Numbered from the stretch's first letter, positions 53,801-62,419 are shown. The stretch is DNA of 64,000 nucleotides from Soonwooa sp032062245 (GCF_032062245.1 NZ_DAMBQF010000008.1:44017-108016); one strand, 5' to 3'. Numbers and translations: made by a program. Notes: generated from the letters alone by a model not told the origin.

Positions 53801-53853
53801 AAAGGTTCAATATTAAAGTGTAAAAACTAAGATTTTGAACCTTTACTTTAATA
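53801..53853 (+). repeat. Two interleaved inverted repeats at the WbqC start
   Basis: Segment A aaaggttcaa (53801-53810) has its exact complement at 53835-53844, and segment B tattaaagt (53811-53819) has its exact complement at 53845-53853. The order is A-B-A'-B', with no bases between A and B or A' and B'. B' includes the first base of the WbqC start codon. In RNA the two pairings would compete or form a pseudoknot-like fold. Confidence 0.75.
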
Positions 53854-54464
53854 TGAAGAAGATGAAAGTTGTATTACCTCTGTTTTACTTTCCGCCGATT
53901 TCTTGGTTTAAAGAATTTCTAAAATCGGATAATGAAGTTGTTTTGGAGCAGTTTGAACATTTTCCGAAACAAACCTATCGTAATCGGACCAATATCTATG
54001 CGACCAATGGGAAATTATCATTAATTATACCGACGCAGCATAAAGGTAAACAAGCCATGAAAGATGTTGGGATTTCGTATGCTGAAGACTGGCAAAAACA
54101 ACATTGGAAGTCGATAACGTCAGCATATCAAGCCTCGCCATATTTTGAATATTATGAATTAAAATTGGCGAAAATATTTAACAGTCAACCCAAAACTTTA
54201 TTTGAATTAAATTTGAAATGTTTAGAAATTGTTCTGGATATTTTGAAGACTGAAAAAGAATTTTCTTTTTCAAGTGATTACGAAAGCTTGCCAGCGGAAG
54301 AGGATTTTAGAAGTAAATTTTCTGCAAAGGTTGAGTCTGAAGAGGTTTTTCCAGAATATTATCAAACCTTTTCGGACAAAGATGGTTTTATTAAAAATCT
54401 TTCGGTCTTAGATTTGATATGTAATATCGGGCCTGAAAGTAGAGCTTATATTAATAATTTATAA
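53853..54464 (+). CDS. WbqC family protein
   Basis: About 203 residues from the ATG at 53853 (MKKMKVVLPLFYFPPISWF). The frame is open back to a TTG at 53835 but that lies within an inverted repeat. PLFYFPPISWF at the start, TYRNRTNIYATNGKLSLIIP near residue 43 and WQKQHWKSITSAYQASPYFEYY near 85 define the WbqC family, first named in surface-polysaccharide gene clusters; its reaction is unknown. It follows lepB after 60 bases. Confidence 0.9.
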   Translation: MKKMKVVLPLFYFPPISWFKEFLKSDNEVVLEQFEHFPKQTYRNRTNIYATNGKLSLIIPTQHKGKQAMKDVGISYAEDWQKQHWKSITSAYQASPYFEYYELKLAKIFNSQPKTLFELNLKCLEIVLDILKTEKEFSFSSDYESLPAEEDFRSKFSAKVESEEVFPEYYQTFSDKDGFIKNLSVLDLICNIGPESRAYINNL

Positions 54465-54476
54465 ATCTTATTTAAC

Positions 54477-56168
54477 ATGAAAAAAATTGCAGTCGCAATC
54501 TGTTATTTAGCAGGATTTGGATGGGCGTTTGCTCAATCGACGCCAATAGCAGATCAAGATAAAGATCTTATGACTTGGTATCATAAGGATTTTGCAAGTA
54601 CAAAAGTATATGGTGTTAACACGCAAAATGCGTACAAATATTTGGAATCTAAAGGTCTTAAACCTAAAAGTGTTGTCGTTGCTGTATTGGATAGTGGTGT
54701 ACAAGTTGATCATCCAGGTTTGGCTCCAAATATGTGGAAAAACCCAAACGAAATTCCTAATAACGGTATCGATGATGATAAAAATGGTTATGTTGATGAT
54801 GTCTATGGTTGGAATTTCTTAGGAAATAAAACTAAAGACGTTGATGTTGACAATCTAGAAGTGACTAGAGTTGTTAAGAAATATAAACCGCTTTTTGAAG
54901 GTGCAGATTCTACACAGAACAAAGCCAATCAAGCGAAAATGCCAGAAGATTTCGCAATGTATATGAAGGCAAAAGCGGAGTTTTCAAAAAAAGGAACAGA
55001 AGCAAAACAAGGTTACCAAACTTATTCGATGATCGAGCAAGTTATTCCGAACGCTGAAAAACTTCTTGAAGGTAAAACTTTATCTGGAGCGACTTTAGCT
55101 AGCATAACGCCAAGTACACAACAAGATGCTATGGCCTTGCAAGTTTTAGCTCAAGTAGCTCAAAATCCAGACATGCGAGGAAAAACATCGAAGGAAGTTG
55201 GTGATTTTTTAAGAAAAGATATTAAAGAAGCTTTAGATTATTTTAAAAATCAAGCAGAGAAGCAATATAATTTAGATTTTGATCCGCGTGCAGAAATGGT
55301 TGGTGATAATTATGACGACTATTCCGAAAAATATTATGGCAACAACCATTATCAAGGTCCTGATGCTGTACATGGAACACACGTTGCCGGGATTATCGCT
55401 GGTGTGCCACAAGGTAAAGAAATCCAATACGGTGTAGCCAGTAAAGTTGCTAAAATTATGACTGTTCGTACGGTGCCAAATGGTGATGAGCGTGACAAAG
55501 ATGTTGCAAATGCAATTCGTTATGCTGTTGATAATGGCGCAAAAATTATGAATATGAGTTTCGGAAAACCAGTTTCTCCTGGTAAAACACATGTTTGGGA
55601 TGCTATGAAGTATGCAGAGAGCAAAGGTGTTTTGATGGTGAAAGCTGCTGGTAACGATAACGAAAACTTGGGAGAGCATGCTTATTATCCAACCAACTTT
55701 GCAACACAACAAGATGTTAAACCGTTTGTAAATAATATGATTGTTGTTGGTGCTAGTACTAATGATAATGCAGCTTTGCGTGCGGATTTTTCTAACTATA
55801 ATCAATATATGGTTGATGTATTTGCGCCAGGTGATAAGATTTATTCTTCGATTCCAACGTCGACTTATAAATATGAGCAAGGAACATCTATGGCTTCACC
55901 AGTTGTAGCTGGTGCTTCGGCGGTCTTGTTGGCTTATATGCCAAACTTAACGCCCGCTCAGGTTATAGAATCTTTAACAAAATCTGTTAACAAAAGTTCG
56001 GCAAATGATTTTGCTAAACAATCTGTAGCAGGAGGTGTTATTGATGTTAAAAAAGCAGCAGAATATGCTTATACTCATTTTTACAATGGAAAAAATGAAA
56101 CGTCAAGTCAGAAAGCACCTGTTAAAAAAACAACTAAGAAAATAATAAAAAAAACTGTTAAAAAGTAA
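54477..56168 (+). CDS. Exported S8 subtilisin-like serine protease
   Basis: 563 residues with a signal peptide (IAVAICYLAGFGWAFAQ). The catalytic triad is D72 (VAVLDSGV), H299 (HGTHVAG) and S471 (GTSMASP), and the oxyanion Asn is N393. The D-to-H spacing of 227 residues is unusual: typical subtilases have tens. The insertion (about 140-285) is helical and Lys/Gln-rich. The C-terminus is a Lys/Thr-rich tail (KKTTKKIIKKTVKK) with no T9SS domain. Location is periplasm or outside. It ends with its own terminator. Confidence 0.93.
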   Translation: MKKIAVAICYLAGFGWAFAQSTPIADQDKDLMTWYHKDFASTKVYGVNTQNAYKYLESKGLKPKSVVVAVLDSGVQVDHPGLAPNMWKNPNEIPNNGIDDDKNGYVDDVYGWNFLGNKTKDVDVDNLEVTRVVKKYKPLFEGADSTQNKANQAKMPEDFAMYMKAKAEFSKKGTEAKQGYQTYSMIEQVIPNAEKLLEGKTLSGATLASITPSTQQDAMALQVLAQVAQNPDMRGKTSKEVGDFLRKDIKEALDYFKNQAEKQYNLDFDPRAEMVGDNYDDYSEKYYGNNHYQGPDAVHGTHVAGIIAGVPQGKEIQYGVASKVAKIMTVRTVPNGDERDKDVANAIRYAVDNGAKIMNMSFGKPVSPGKTHVWDAMKYAESKGVLMVKAAGNDNENLGEHAYYPTNFATQQDVKPFVNNMIVVGASTNDNAALRADFSNYNQYMVDVFAPGDKIYSSIPTSTYKYEQGTSMASPVVAGASAVLLAYMPNLTPAQVIESLTKSVNKSSANDFAKQSVAGGVIDVKKAAEYAYTHFYNGKNETSSQKAPVKKTTKKIIKKTVKK

Positions 56169-56198
56169 AACTTTTTGATAGATAAGTGTTTAATTAAG

Positions 56199-56230
56199 AA
56201 AATGTCAAAATAATTTTGACATTTTTTTTT
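56199..56230 (+). terminator. Terminator of the S8 protease gene
   Basis: A 12-bp stem (aaaatgtcaaaa with ttttgacatttt) followed by a run of T. Confidence 0.85.
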
Positions 56231-56286
56231 GTAATTCTCTTTTGGCATAATTTTTAATACTTATAGAACATATAATTGTTTTGACT

Positions 56287-56793
56287 ATGAAAAATTTACT
56301 TTTATTAGGAGTTTTAGGAACGAGTTTGTTCTTAACTTCATGTAAGACAGCTAACACTGGAGATTCTAACACAGTTTCGGCTAAGGAAGCACAAACTAGA
56401 AGAGCAGAAGCTTTGAAAATGAAAGGTACTTGGGAAATAACAAGTGTGGACTATGACAAGTCTTTTAAGATTAAACCTTTTGATGAAGGTGCAGACGCCC
56501 AATGTTTCGTAGGAAGTCAATGGAATTTAATTCCAAACAATTACACAGGTACTTATACGATTAACGGTGGGGGAGATTGTCCTACTGTAACGCAGCCAAT
56601 ATCTTTTGAAGTAACTAAGTTTAATGAATTTAAATTCAAAAAAGTTATGACTGGTGAAAAAGCTAAAAACGTAACTGCTGGTTATGTTATGGAACTTCAA
56701 AACTTATCGCAAAGTAATTTTACTTTAGTGCAGAATGTTAATTTTGAAGGTAAGACAATTAAAGTATATTACAATTTCCAAAAAGTTCAATAA
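56287..56793 (+). CDS. Lipocalin-like lipoprotein
   Basis: About 168 residues from the ATG at 56287. The signal ends in a lipobox (FLTSC). The mature part starts with an Ala/Arg/Lys-rich helix and then has strands typical of the bacterial lipocalin-like fold (MKGTWEITSVDYDK; CFVGSQWNLIPNNYTGTY). The ligand is unknown. It is followed 15 bases later by the OmpA-like lipoprotein and is probably in the same operon. Confidence 0.82.
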   Translation: MKNLLLLGVLGTSLFLTSCKTANTGDSNTVSAKEAQTRRAEALKMKGTWEITSVDYDKSFKIKPFDEGADAQCFVGSQWNLIPNNYTGTYTINGGGDCPTVTQPISFEVTKFNEFKFKKVMTGEKAKNVTAGYVMELQNLSQSNFTLVQNVNFEGKTIKVYYNFQKVQ

Positions 56794-56808
56794 TCAAAAA
56801 AATAAATT

Positions 56809-57501
56809 ATGAAATATCTAAATAAAACAAATATCGCAGCTTTATTTATTAGTTCAACTTTAATGTTGACAAGTTGCGAAAGTGTGAAAAACGCTAATAA
56901 CACACAAAAAGGTGCAGCAATTGGTACTGCAGCTGGTGCTATCGTAGGAGGTATTCTTGGTAATAACATTGGTAAAGGTGGTAATGCGCCTCTAGGAGCT
57001 GTTCTTGGTGGTGTTGTAGGAGGTGTTGCTGGTGGTGTTATCGGTAACAAAATGGATAAGCAAGCTAAAGAAATTAAAGAAGTACTTCCAGGTGCGGACG
57101 TTGAAAGAGTTGGTGAAGGTATTAAAGTAACATTGCACGAAAATACGGTTAACTTCGACTTTAACTCTTCTAACCTAACCTCTGCTGCTAGAACTAATCT
57201 TGATAAATTGGTTACAGTTCTTAAAAATAATCCTGATACTAATATTAATATTTATGGTCATACAGATAGTATTGGTACAGAAGCTGTTAATTTGAGAATT
57301 TCTCAACAGAGAGCTGCTGCGGTTAAAAATTATTTTGTAGCTAATGGTATAGCTGGTTCGAGAATGTTTACAGAAGGATTAGGAAAAGGAAGTCCAATCG
57401 CATCTAACGATACAGATGCTGGTAGAGCGCAAAACAGAAGAGTAGAATTTGCAATTACTGCGAACGAAAAAATGATTCAAGATGCCCAACAAGGTAAATA
57501 A
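56809..57501 (+). CDS. OmpA-family lipoprotein with glycine zipper
   Basis: 230 residues. Lipobox MLTSC; a glycine-zipper segment (GAAIGTAAGAIVGGILGNNIG, AVLGGVVGGVAGGVIG) near residues 35-80, then an OmpA/MotB peptidoglycan-binding domain (VNFDFNSSNLTSAARTNLDKL, then IYGHTDSIGTEAVNLRISQQRA). It is a YiaD/Pal-like protein that ties the outer membrane to the cell wall. The terminator follows at 57523. Confidence 0.93.
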   Translation: MKYLNKTNIAALFISSTLMLTSCESVKNANNTQKGAAIGTAAGAIVGGILGNNIGKGGNAPLGAVLGGVVGGVAGGVIGNKMDKQAKEIKEVLPGADVERVGEGIKVTLHENTVNFDFNSSNLTSAARTNLDKLVTVLKNNPDTNINIYGHTDSIGTEAVNLRISQQRAAAVKNYFVANGIAGSRMFTEGLGKGSPIASNDTDAGRAQNRRVEFAITANEKMIQDAQQGK

Positions 57502-57522
57502 GAATTAATACATAAAACATAC

Positions 57523-57548
57523 AAAAACCGCAACTTGCGGTTTTTTTT
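57523..57548 (+). terminator. Terminator of the OmpA-family lipoprotein gene
   Basis: A stem of 10 bp (aaaaaccgca with tgcggttttt) followed by further T, 22 bases after the stop. Confidence 0.85.
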
Positions 57549-57564
57549 ATTATCAGATAATTCT

Positions 57565-57572
57565 TAATTTTG
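57565..57572 (+). promoter_or_regulatory. -7 promoter box TAATTTTG of the UbiA/DprE-like operon
   Basis: A perfect TAnnTTTG match 16 bases before the ATG at 57589, right after the preceding terminator. It marks the operon start. Confidence 0.5.
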
Positions 57573-57588
57573 GCATCTAATAATACAA

Positions 57589-58473
57589 ATGAGAAAATAT
57601 CTAAAACTTATTCGGGTAGAACAATGGGTCAAGAACCTCTTTGTTTTTCTTCCGCTATTTTTCTCGGGCAATATTACCAACGTTGATTTATTCATCAAAA
57701 GTATATTTGCTTTTATAGTGTTTTCGTTTACAGCAAGTTCCATCTATATCATTAATGATTACATGGACATTGAGTCAGACAAAAAACATCCAGAGAAAAA
57801 AAATCGACCTCTGGCAAGTGGTGCAATTTCAAAGCCTACAGCAATTGCAATGTTCTTTGGACTTTTGGTTTCGGTAATTTTAATAGTCATTTTTGGAACT
57901 TCGTATTTTAATTATGATTTTACAAAATTTGCGATTATTATCGGCGGTTACTTCGTGATGAATCTTCTCTATACTTTCAAACTGAAACATGTTGCTATTA
58001 TTGATGTTTCTATAATAGCTGTAGGTTTTGTATTAAGAGTTTTGGCGGGTGGTTATGCAACAGGATTAGCAATTTCTCAATGGGCAATTTTGTTGACTTT
58101 TGTGTTAGCATTGGTTTTGGCTGTTGGTAAAAGACGTGGAGAGCTGATCAATGCACAGGTTTCTGGTAGAACAAGAAAAGCTTTAGATGGTTATAATATT
58201 CAATTTGCGGACATTGCATTATGTATATGTGTAACATTAGCCATCGTTTGTTATTTGATGTTTACATTGTCGCCAGAAGTACAGCACAAGTTTCACCAAA
58301 GAGTATTTTACACTGTATTTTTTGTAATTTTTGCATTTTTAAGATATTTACAACAGACTTTAGTTTATAATAAAACAGAATCTCCTACCAAAATAGTGTA
58401 CAAAGATCGATATATACAAGTGACATTGTTAATGTGGGTTCTTACATTTTTATTACAGATATATTTTAAATAA
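57589..58473 (+). CDS. UbiA-family prenyltransferase, likely polyprenyl-phosphate phosphoribosyltransferase
   Basis: 294 residues, about nine membrane helices. The N-terminus RKYLKLIRVEQWVKNLFVFLPLFFSG and the first Asp motif NDYMDIESD followed by KKHPEKKNRPLASG match the DPPR-synthase branch of UbiA (Mycobacterium Rv3806c type), which couples PRPP with polyprenyl phosphate. The neighbours support this: its stop shares a base with the start of a DprE1-like gene, followed by DprE2-like and HAD genes. Aromatic prenyl transfer is less likely in this context. Confidence 0.85.
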   Translation: MRKYLKLIRVEQWVKNLFVFLPLFFSGNITNVDLFIKSIFAFIVFSFTASSIYIINDYMDIESDKKHPEKKNRPLASGAISKPTAIAMFFGLLVSVILIVIFGTSYFNYDFTKFAIIIGGYFVMNLLYTFKLKHVAIIDVSIIAVGFVLRVLAGGYATGLAISQWAILLTFVLALVLAVGKRRGELINAQVSGRTRKALDGYNIQFADIALCICVTLAIVCYLMFTLSPEVQHKFHQRVFYTVFFVIFAFLRYLQQTLVYNKTESPTKIVYKDRYIQVTLLMWVLTFLLQIYFK

Positions 58474-59789
58474 TGAAGCCGAACTTTATTCAAAAAGTTT
58501 CCAATTGGGGAAATTATCCAATTGTGGAAGTTGAAATGAAATCTGAAGATTCGCTTTCACAAATTAAATCTTTTGTCGCAGAACGTAACGAAGTTATCGC
58601 ACGTGGTAACGGTCGTTGTTATGGCGATGCCTCGCTTGGGCAACATGTTTTTTCAACAAAAAGATTAAATAAATTTTTATCATTCGATCGTCTTAATGGC
58701 GTTATCGAATGTGAATCTGGCGTACTTTTATCAGAGATTCTTGACGTTGTTGTATTACAAGGTTATTTCCTTTACGTGACGCCAGGTACAAAGTTTGTCA
58801 GTGTTGGAGGTGCCATAGCTTCTGATGTCCATGGTAAAAATCATCATGTCGAAGGTTGTTTTTCAGAATATGTTATTGAGTTTAAAATCTTAAATGAAAA
58901 CTCCCAGGTTATCACTTGTTCGCGAGAAGAAAATTCTGATTTATTTTGGGCAACTATTGGCGGAATGGGACTTACAGGCATTATCCTTTCTGCTAAAATC
59001 AAACTAAAAAATATTGAAACCGCTTACATTCGACAAGAAAGTATAAAAGCTGATAATCTTGATGAGATCTTCCAACTCTTTGACGAAAGCGAAGATTGGA
59101 CATATAATGTCGCTTGGATCGATTGTTTACAAAAGGGGAAAAATATTGGACGTTCTATTCTTATGCGTGGCGAACATGCTTTGAAGGCTGAGGTTAGTAA
59201 ATCTAAAGGTCAAAATCCTTTACGTCTGAAACCAAAATTTAGCCCGAATGTTCCTTTTTATTTTCCAGGATTTGTATTAAATACGTTGTCAATTAAGATT
59301 TTTAATTGGTTGTATTTTAATAAACAAAGAGCGAAGCAAGTTAACGGTTTTGTTGATTACGAGACATTTTTCTATCCTTTGGATGTCATCAAAAATTGGA
59401 ACAGAATCTACGGCAAAAAAGGATTTATTCAATACCAAATGGTCATCCCAAAAGAGAAGGGTAAAGAAGGTATGAAACGTATTTTGGAATGTATCGCGAA
59501 AAGTGGAAATGGTTCATTCTTGGCAGTTCTTAAGCTGTTTGGGAAAGATAATCCACAAGCTTATAACTCCTTCCCAAAAGAAGGTTACACGTTGGCTTTA
59601 GATTTTAAAGTTAATTCTAAACTTAAAAAATTGATTGCACAATTGGACGAAATAGTAGAAGAATTTGACGGAAGAATTTATCTTACCAAAGACAGCATGA
59701 GCAAAAGTAGCTTGACCAATTATCTCAAAAATGTTGAGAATTCCAAATTTGTTTCGCTACAACATCAACGTATCCACAATCCCTCTTAA
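58473..59789 (+). CDS. DprE1-like FAD-dependent oxidoreductase
   Basis: 438 residues. VIARGNGRCYGDASLGQ near residue 40, the FAD-binding YVTPGTKFVSVGGAIASDVHGKNHH near 100-125, and IGGMGLTGIILSA near 165 match decaprenylphosphoryl-ribose 2'-oxidase, which works with a 2'-keto reductase to epimerise ribose to arabinose on the lipid. Near the C-terminus the stretch GYTLALDF lines up by eye with mycobacterial GWNICVDF, placing Ala375 where the benzothiazinone-target Cys387 lies. It is tightly packed between the UbiA and SDR genes. Confidence 0.88.
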   Translation: MKPNFIQKVSNWGNYPIVEVEMKSEDSLSQIKSFVAERNEVIARGNGRCYGDASLGQHVFSTKRLNKFLSFDRLNGVIECESGVLLSEILDVVVLQGYFLYVTPGTKFVSVGGAIASDVHGKNHHVEGCFSEYVIEFKILNENSQVITCSREENSDLFWATIGGMGLTGIILSAKIKLKNIETAYIRQESIKADNLDEIFQLFDESEDWTYNVAWIDCLQKGKNIGRSILMRGEHALKAEVSKSKGQNPLRLKPKFSPNVPFYFPGFVLNTLSIKIFNWLYFNKQRAKQVNGFVDYETFFYPLDVIKNWNRIYGKKGFIQYQMVIPKEKGKEGMKRILECIAKSGNGSFLAVLKLFGKDNPQAYNSFPKEGYTLALDFKVNSKLKKLIAQLDEIVEEFDGRIYLTKDSMSKSSLTNYLKNVENSKFVSLQHQRIHNPS

Positions 59790-59798
59790 TTCTACAAA

Positions 59799-60524
59799 AT
59801 GATAGTAATAGGTGCTAATTCGGAAGTGGCGCAAGCTTTTGTAGAATGCTGCTTAAAGAAAGGTGAAAAGTTCAAAACCTTATATTTATTAAGTTCGAAT
59901 ACTGCGACTTCGGAGAAGTTTGCGAATCATATTAATGTTAAATATCTTCAACATACAGAAGTTTTAGAATTAGACGTTCTAAAAGAAATTGACTACAAAA
60001 ATTTTGACCATATCGAGTCCGATTTGTTGTTTTGTGCAAGCGGATATCTTGGTTTAGGGACAGAAGAAGGTCTTTACGATAATAAAAATACAGAACGAAT
60101 TTTAGATATTAATTTCTCTAAATTGGTTCCTGTTCTTAACTATTTTGCAAAAAAAATGGAGTCCAAAAGGCAAGGTAACATGATTGTTTTGTCGTCTGTT
60201 GCAGGGGATAGAGGTCGTCAAAGTAACTTTATCTACGGAAGTGCAAAAGCTGGTCTTACGGCTTATCTTAGCGGACTTAGAAATTATTTATTTGATAAAA
60301 AAGTTTATGTTATGACGGTTAAGCCAGGCTTTATGGCAACCAAAATGACAGAAGGTTTACCGCTTAATCCAGCTTTAACAGCAACGCCAGATCAAGCAGC
60401 TTTAGCTATTTTTAAAGCTTACAAAAGCAAAAAAAATACAGCTTATGTATTGCCAATTTGGAGTTTGATAATGATGATTATCAGAAATATTCCAGAATTT
60501 ATTTTTAAGAAATTGAAACTTTAA
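59799..60524 (+). CDS. DprE2-like short-chain dehydrogenase/reductase
   Basis: 241 residues. NAD(P)-binding MIVIGANSEVAQAF at the start, catalytic LSSVAGDRGRQSNFIYGSAKAGLTAYL near residue 135 with the Tyr-x3-Lys pair in YGSAK, and a hydrophobic C-terminus (LPIWSLIMMIIRNIPEFIF). The sequence around the catalytic site resembles DprE2, which reduces the 2'-keto sugar to arabinose. It begins 9 bases after the DprE1-like gene. Confidence 0.88.
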   Translation: MIVIGANSEVAQAFVECCLKKGEKFKTLYLLSSNTATSEKFANHINVKYLQHTEVLELDVLKEIDYKNFDHIESDLLFCASGYLGLGTEEGLYDNKNTERILDINFSKLVPVLNYFAKKMESKRQGNMIVLSSVAGDRGRQSNFIYGSAKAGLTAYLSGLRNYLFDKKVYVMTVKPGFMATKMTEGLPLNPALTATPDQAALAIFKAYKSKKNTAYVLPIWSLIMMIIRNIPEFIFKKLKL

Positions 60525-60536
60525 TTGTTTTAAAAA

Positions 60537-61124
60537 ATGAAAAAATTGTATGTATTCGATTTTGATGGGACTTTAACTTACAAGGACACGATGTTTTTGT
60601 ATCTTAAATATTTTAATCCATCGAAGTATAGATTTCAATTTTTGAAACATGCACCGCTTTTTGCTTTGGTTAAACTAAAACTTGCTGATGCAGAAACTGT
60701 CAAGAAGAGCTTTATAGCATCAATTCTTAAAGGTCAAACGGAAACAAAACTTAACCAAGTTGCCGATCAGTTTTTTGAACATCAATATCCAAAGCTTATT
60801 CGTGATAATGCTTTAGATTTTATTGATAAGATTAAAAAAGAACACACGGATTCTTACATTGTCACGGCGTCTTTAGATATTTGGGTGCGACCATTTGCAG
60901 AAAAATTTGGGATGCAATTGTTAGCAACCAAAGCCGATTATCAAAATGGCGTTTTTACAGGTAATTTTGCTACTAAAAATTGCAATGGCGAAGAAAAAGT
61001 AGTTAGAATAAAAGAAGCGATTAGTGGACGAAAATTCGATAAAACCATAGCTTTTGGCGACACTTCAGGAGATAAGCCGATGTTAAAATGGGCAAATGAA
61101 AGTTTTTATCAATTTTTTCACTAA
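60537..61124 (+). CDS. HAD-IB family phosphatase
   Basis: 195 residues. HAD motif I is at the start (FDFDGTLTYKDT), motif II T is in TASLD near residue 103, and motif IV is GDTSGDKPML near 177. HAD-IB enzymes include phosphoserine phosphatase-like hydrolases. In this cassette it is a candidate for removing the 5-phosphate from a polyprenyl-phosphoryl-5-phosphoribose, a step done in mycobacteria by a different (PAP2-type) protein. That role is inferred from place alone. Confidence 0.85.
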   Translation: MKKLYVFDFDGTLTYKDTMFLYLKYFNPSKYRFQFLKHAPLFALVKLKLADAETVKKSFIASILKGQTETKLNQVADQFFEHQYPKLIRDNALDFIDKIKKEHTDSYIVTASLDIWVRPFAEKFGMQLLATKADYQNGVFTGNFATKNCNGEEKVVRIKEAISGRKFDKTIAFGDTSGDKPMLKWANESFYQFFH

Positions 61125-61138
61125 TTTCGTATCAACAT

Positions 61139-61168
61139 AAATGAGGCACATCGCTTCATTTTTTTTTA
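61139..61168 (+). terminator. Terminator of the UbiA/DprE-like operon
   Basis: A 9-bp stem with one G-T pair (aaatgaggc with gcttcattt) followed by a T run, 14 bases after the HAD stop. Confidence 0.8.
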
Positions 61169-61184
61169 AAATTTTTTAGTAAAA

Positions 61185-62357
61185 ATGGAAAAGGTATATT
61201 TAGACAACGCAGCAACTACGCCGCTTAACGAAGAAGTTATTGACGCAATGGTGTCGGTTCTTCGTGTTAATTATGGTAACCCGTCTTCTACACACAGTTT
61301 TGGTCAAGAGGCAAAAACGCTTTTGGAAGAAGTTAGGCGAAAGATTGCTGAGGCGTTGCGTGTTACACCTGGTGAGATTGTTTTCACATCTTGCGGTACC
61401 GAATCCAACAACATGATTATTAAATCATGTGTTAATTATTTGGGCGTTCAACGTATTATAACGTCGCCTTTGGAACACAAATGTGTTGCTGAAACTTGCT
61501 TAGAAATGAAACGTCTTAACGGTGTTGAGCTTGTCTATTTGCGTCCTGATAACAAAGCAAATTTAAGCTTAGAAAAACTTGAAGAGCTTCTTCAGAATTC
61601 TGAAAAAAAGACTTTAGTGACTTTAATGCACGCTAACAACGAAGTTGGTAATCTTCTAGATTTAAAAAAAGTTGCAGAGCTTTGTAAAAAATATGATGCT
61701 TTATTCCATTCGGATACGGTGCAAACGATGGCGCATTTGGATTTAGATTTTTCTAAAATTCCAGTTGATTTTGCTTCTTGTAGTGCACACAAATTCCATG
61801 GTCCAAAAGGAAGTGGTTTTGCATTTGTGAGAAAAGCTTCTGGTCTTAAAGGTATTATTACAGGAGGTCCACAAGAAAGAAGTCTTCGCGCAGGTACAGA
61901 AAATGTTTGTGGTATCGTTGGACTTGGTAAAGCTTGGGAATTGTCTATTGACAATATGTCGGAGTACAGTTCTCATATTAAGGATATTAAAAACTATTGT
62001 AAATCTGAGATTGAAAAAAATTTCCCTGAAGCTAAATTTAATGGAGAATCAGCGACAGAAAATAGTCTTTATACAGTATTGAATATTTTGTTGCCATTCA
62101 AAAATCCGTTAATCGGATTGCAATTGGATATGCAAGGCGTTGCGATTTCGCAAGGAAGTGCTTGTAGTTCTGGCGCTGCGAAACCGTCAATGGTTTTGAT
62201 GTCTATTTTGGACGAAGAAGAGTTGGAGAATTGTACACCACTTCGTGTATCTTTCAGTCATTATACAACTAAAGTTGATATTGATAAATTTATTTCGGCA
62301 TTAAAAGAAGTTTCAAAAGGTTTCATTATAGAAAAACAAAATACCGAGCATAGATAA
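61185..62357 (+). CDS. Cysteine desulfurase (NifS/IscS type)
   Basis: 390 residues. The PLP Lys is K203 in CSAHKFHGPKG and the catalytic Cys is C327 in GSACSSGA; YLDNAATTPLNEEVI is the N-terminal signature. It supplies sulfur for iron-sulfur clusters or tRNA thiolation. No iscU or scaffold gene is adjacent, so the pathway is not decided. It starts after the operon terminator. Confidence 0.95.
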   Translation: MEKVYLDNAATTPLNEEVIDAMVSVLRVNYGNPSSTHSFGQEAKTLLEEVRRKIAEALRVTPGEIVFTSCGTESNNMIIKSCVNYLGVQRIITSPLEHKCVAETCLEMKRLNGVELVYLRPDNKANLSLEKLEELLQNSEKKTLVTLMHANNEVGNLLDLKKVAELCKKYDALFHSDTVQTMAHLDLDFSKIPVDFASCSAHKFHGPKGSGFAFVRKASGLKGIITGGPQERSLRAGTENVCGIVGLGKAWELSIDNMSEYSSHIKDIKNYCKSEIEKNFPEAKFNGESATENSLYTVLNILLPFKNPLIGLQLDMQGVAISQGSACSSGAAKPSMVLMSILDEEELENCTPLRVSFSHYTTKVDIDKFISALKEVSKGFIIEKQNTEHR

Positions 62358-62385
62358 TAATTTATCCGATTAGGTATATTTTTTG

Positions 62386-62393
62386 TAATTTTG
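62386..62393 (+). promoter_or_regulatory. -7 promoter box TAATTTTG of trxA
   Basis: A perfect TAnnTTTG match 26 bases before the ATG at 62420. Confidence 0.5.
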
Positions 62394-62419
62394 TTGAGTA
62401 TTAAACAAAGAATAAAATT

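Noticed and set aside
53801..53853. A simple rho-independent terminator for lepB
   Set aside because: The 10-bp hairpin has a 24-base loop and no T run after it, and the second repeat pair is not explained.
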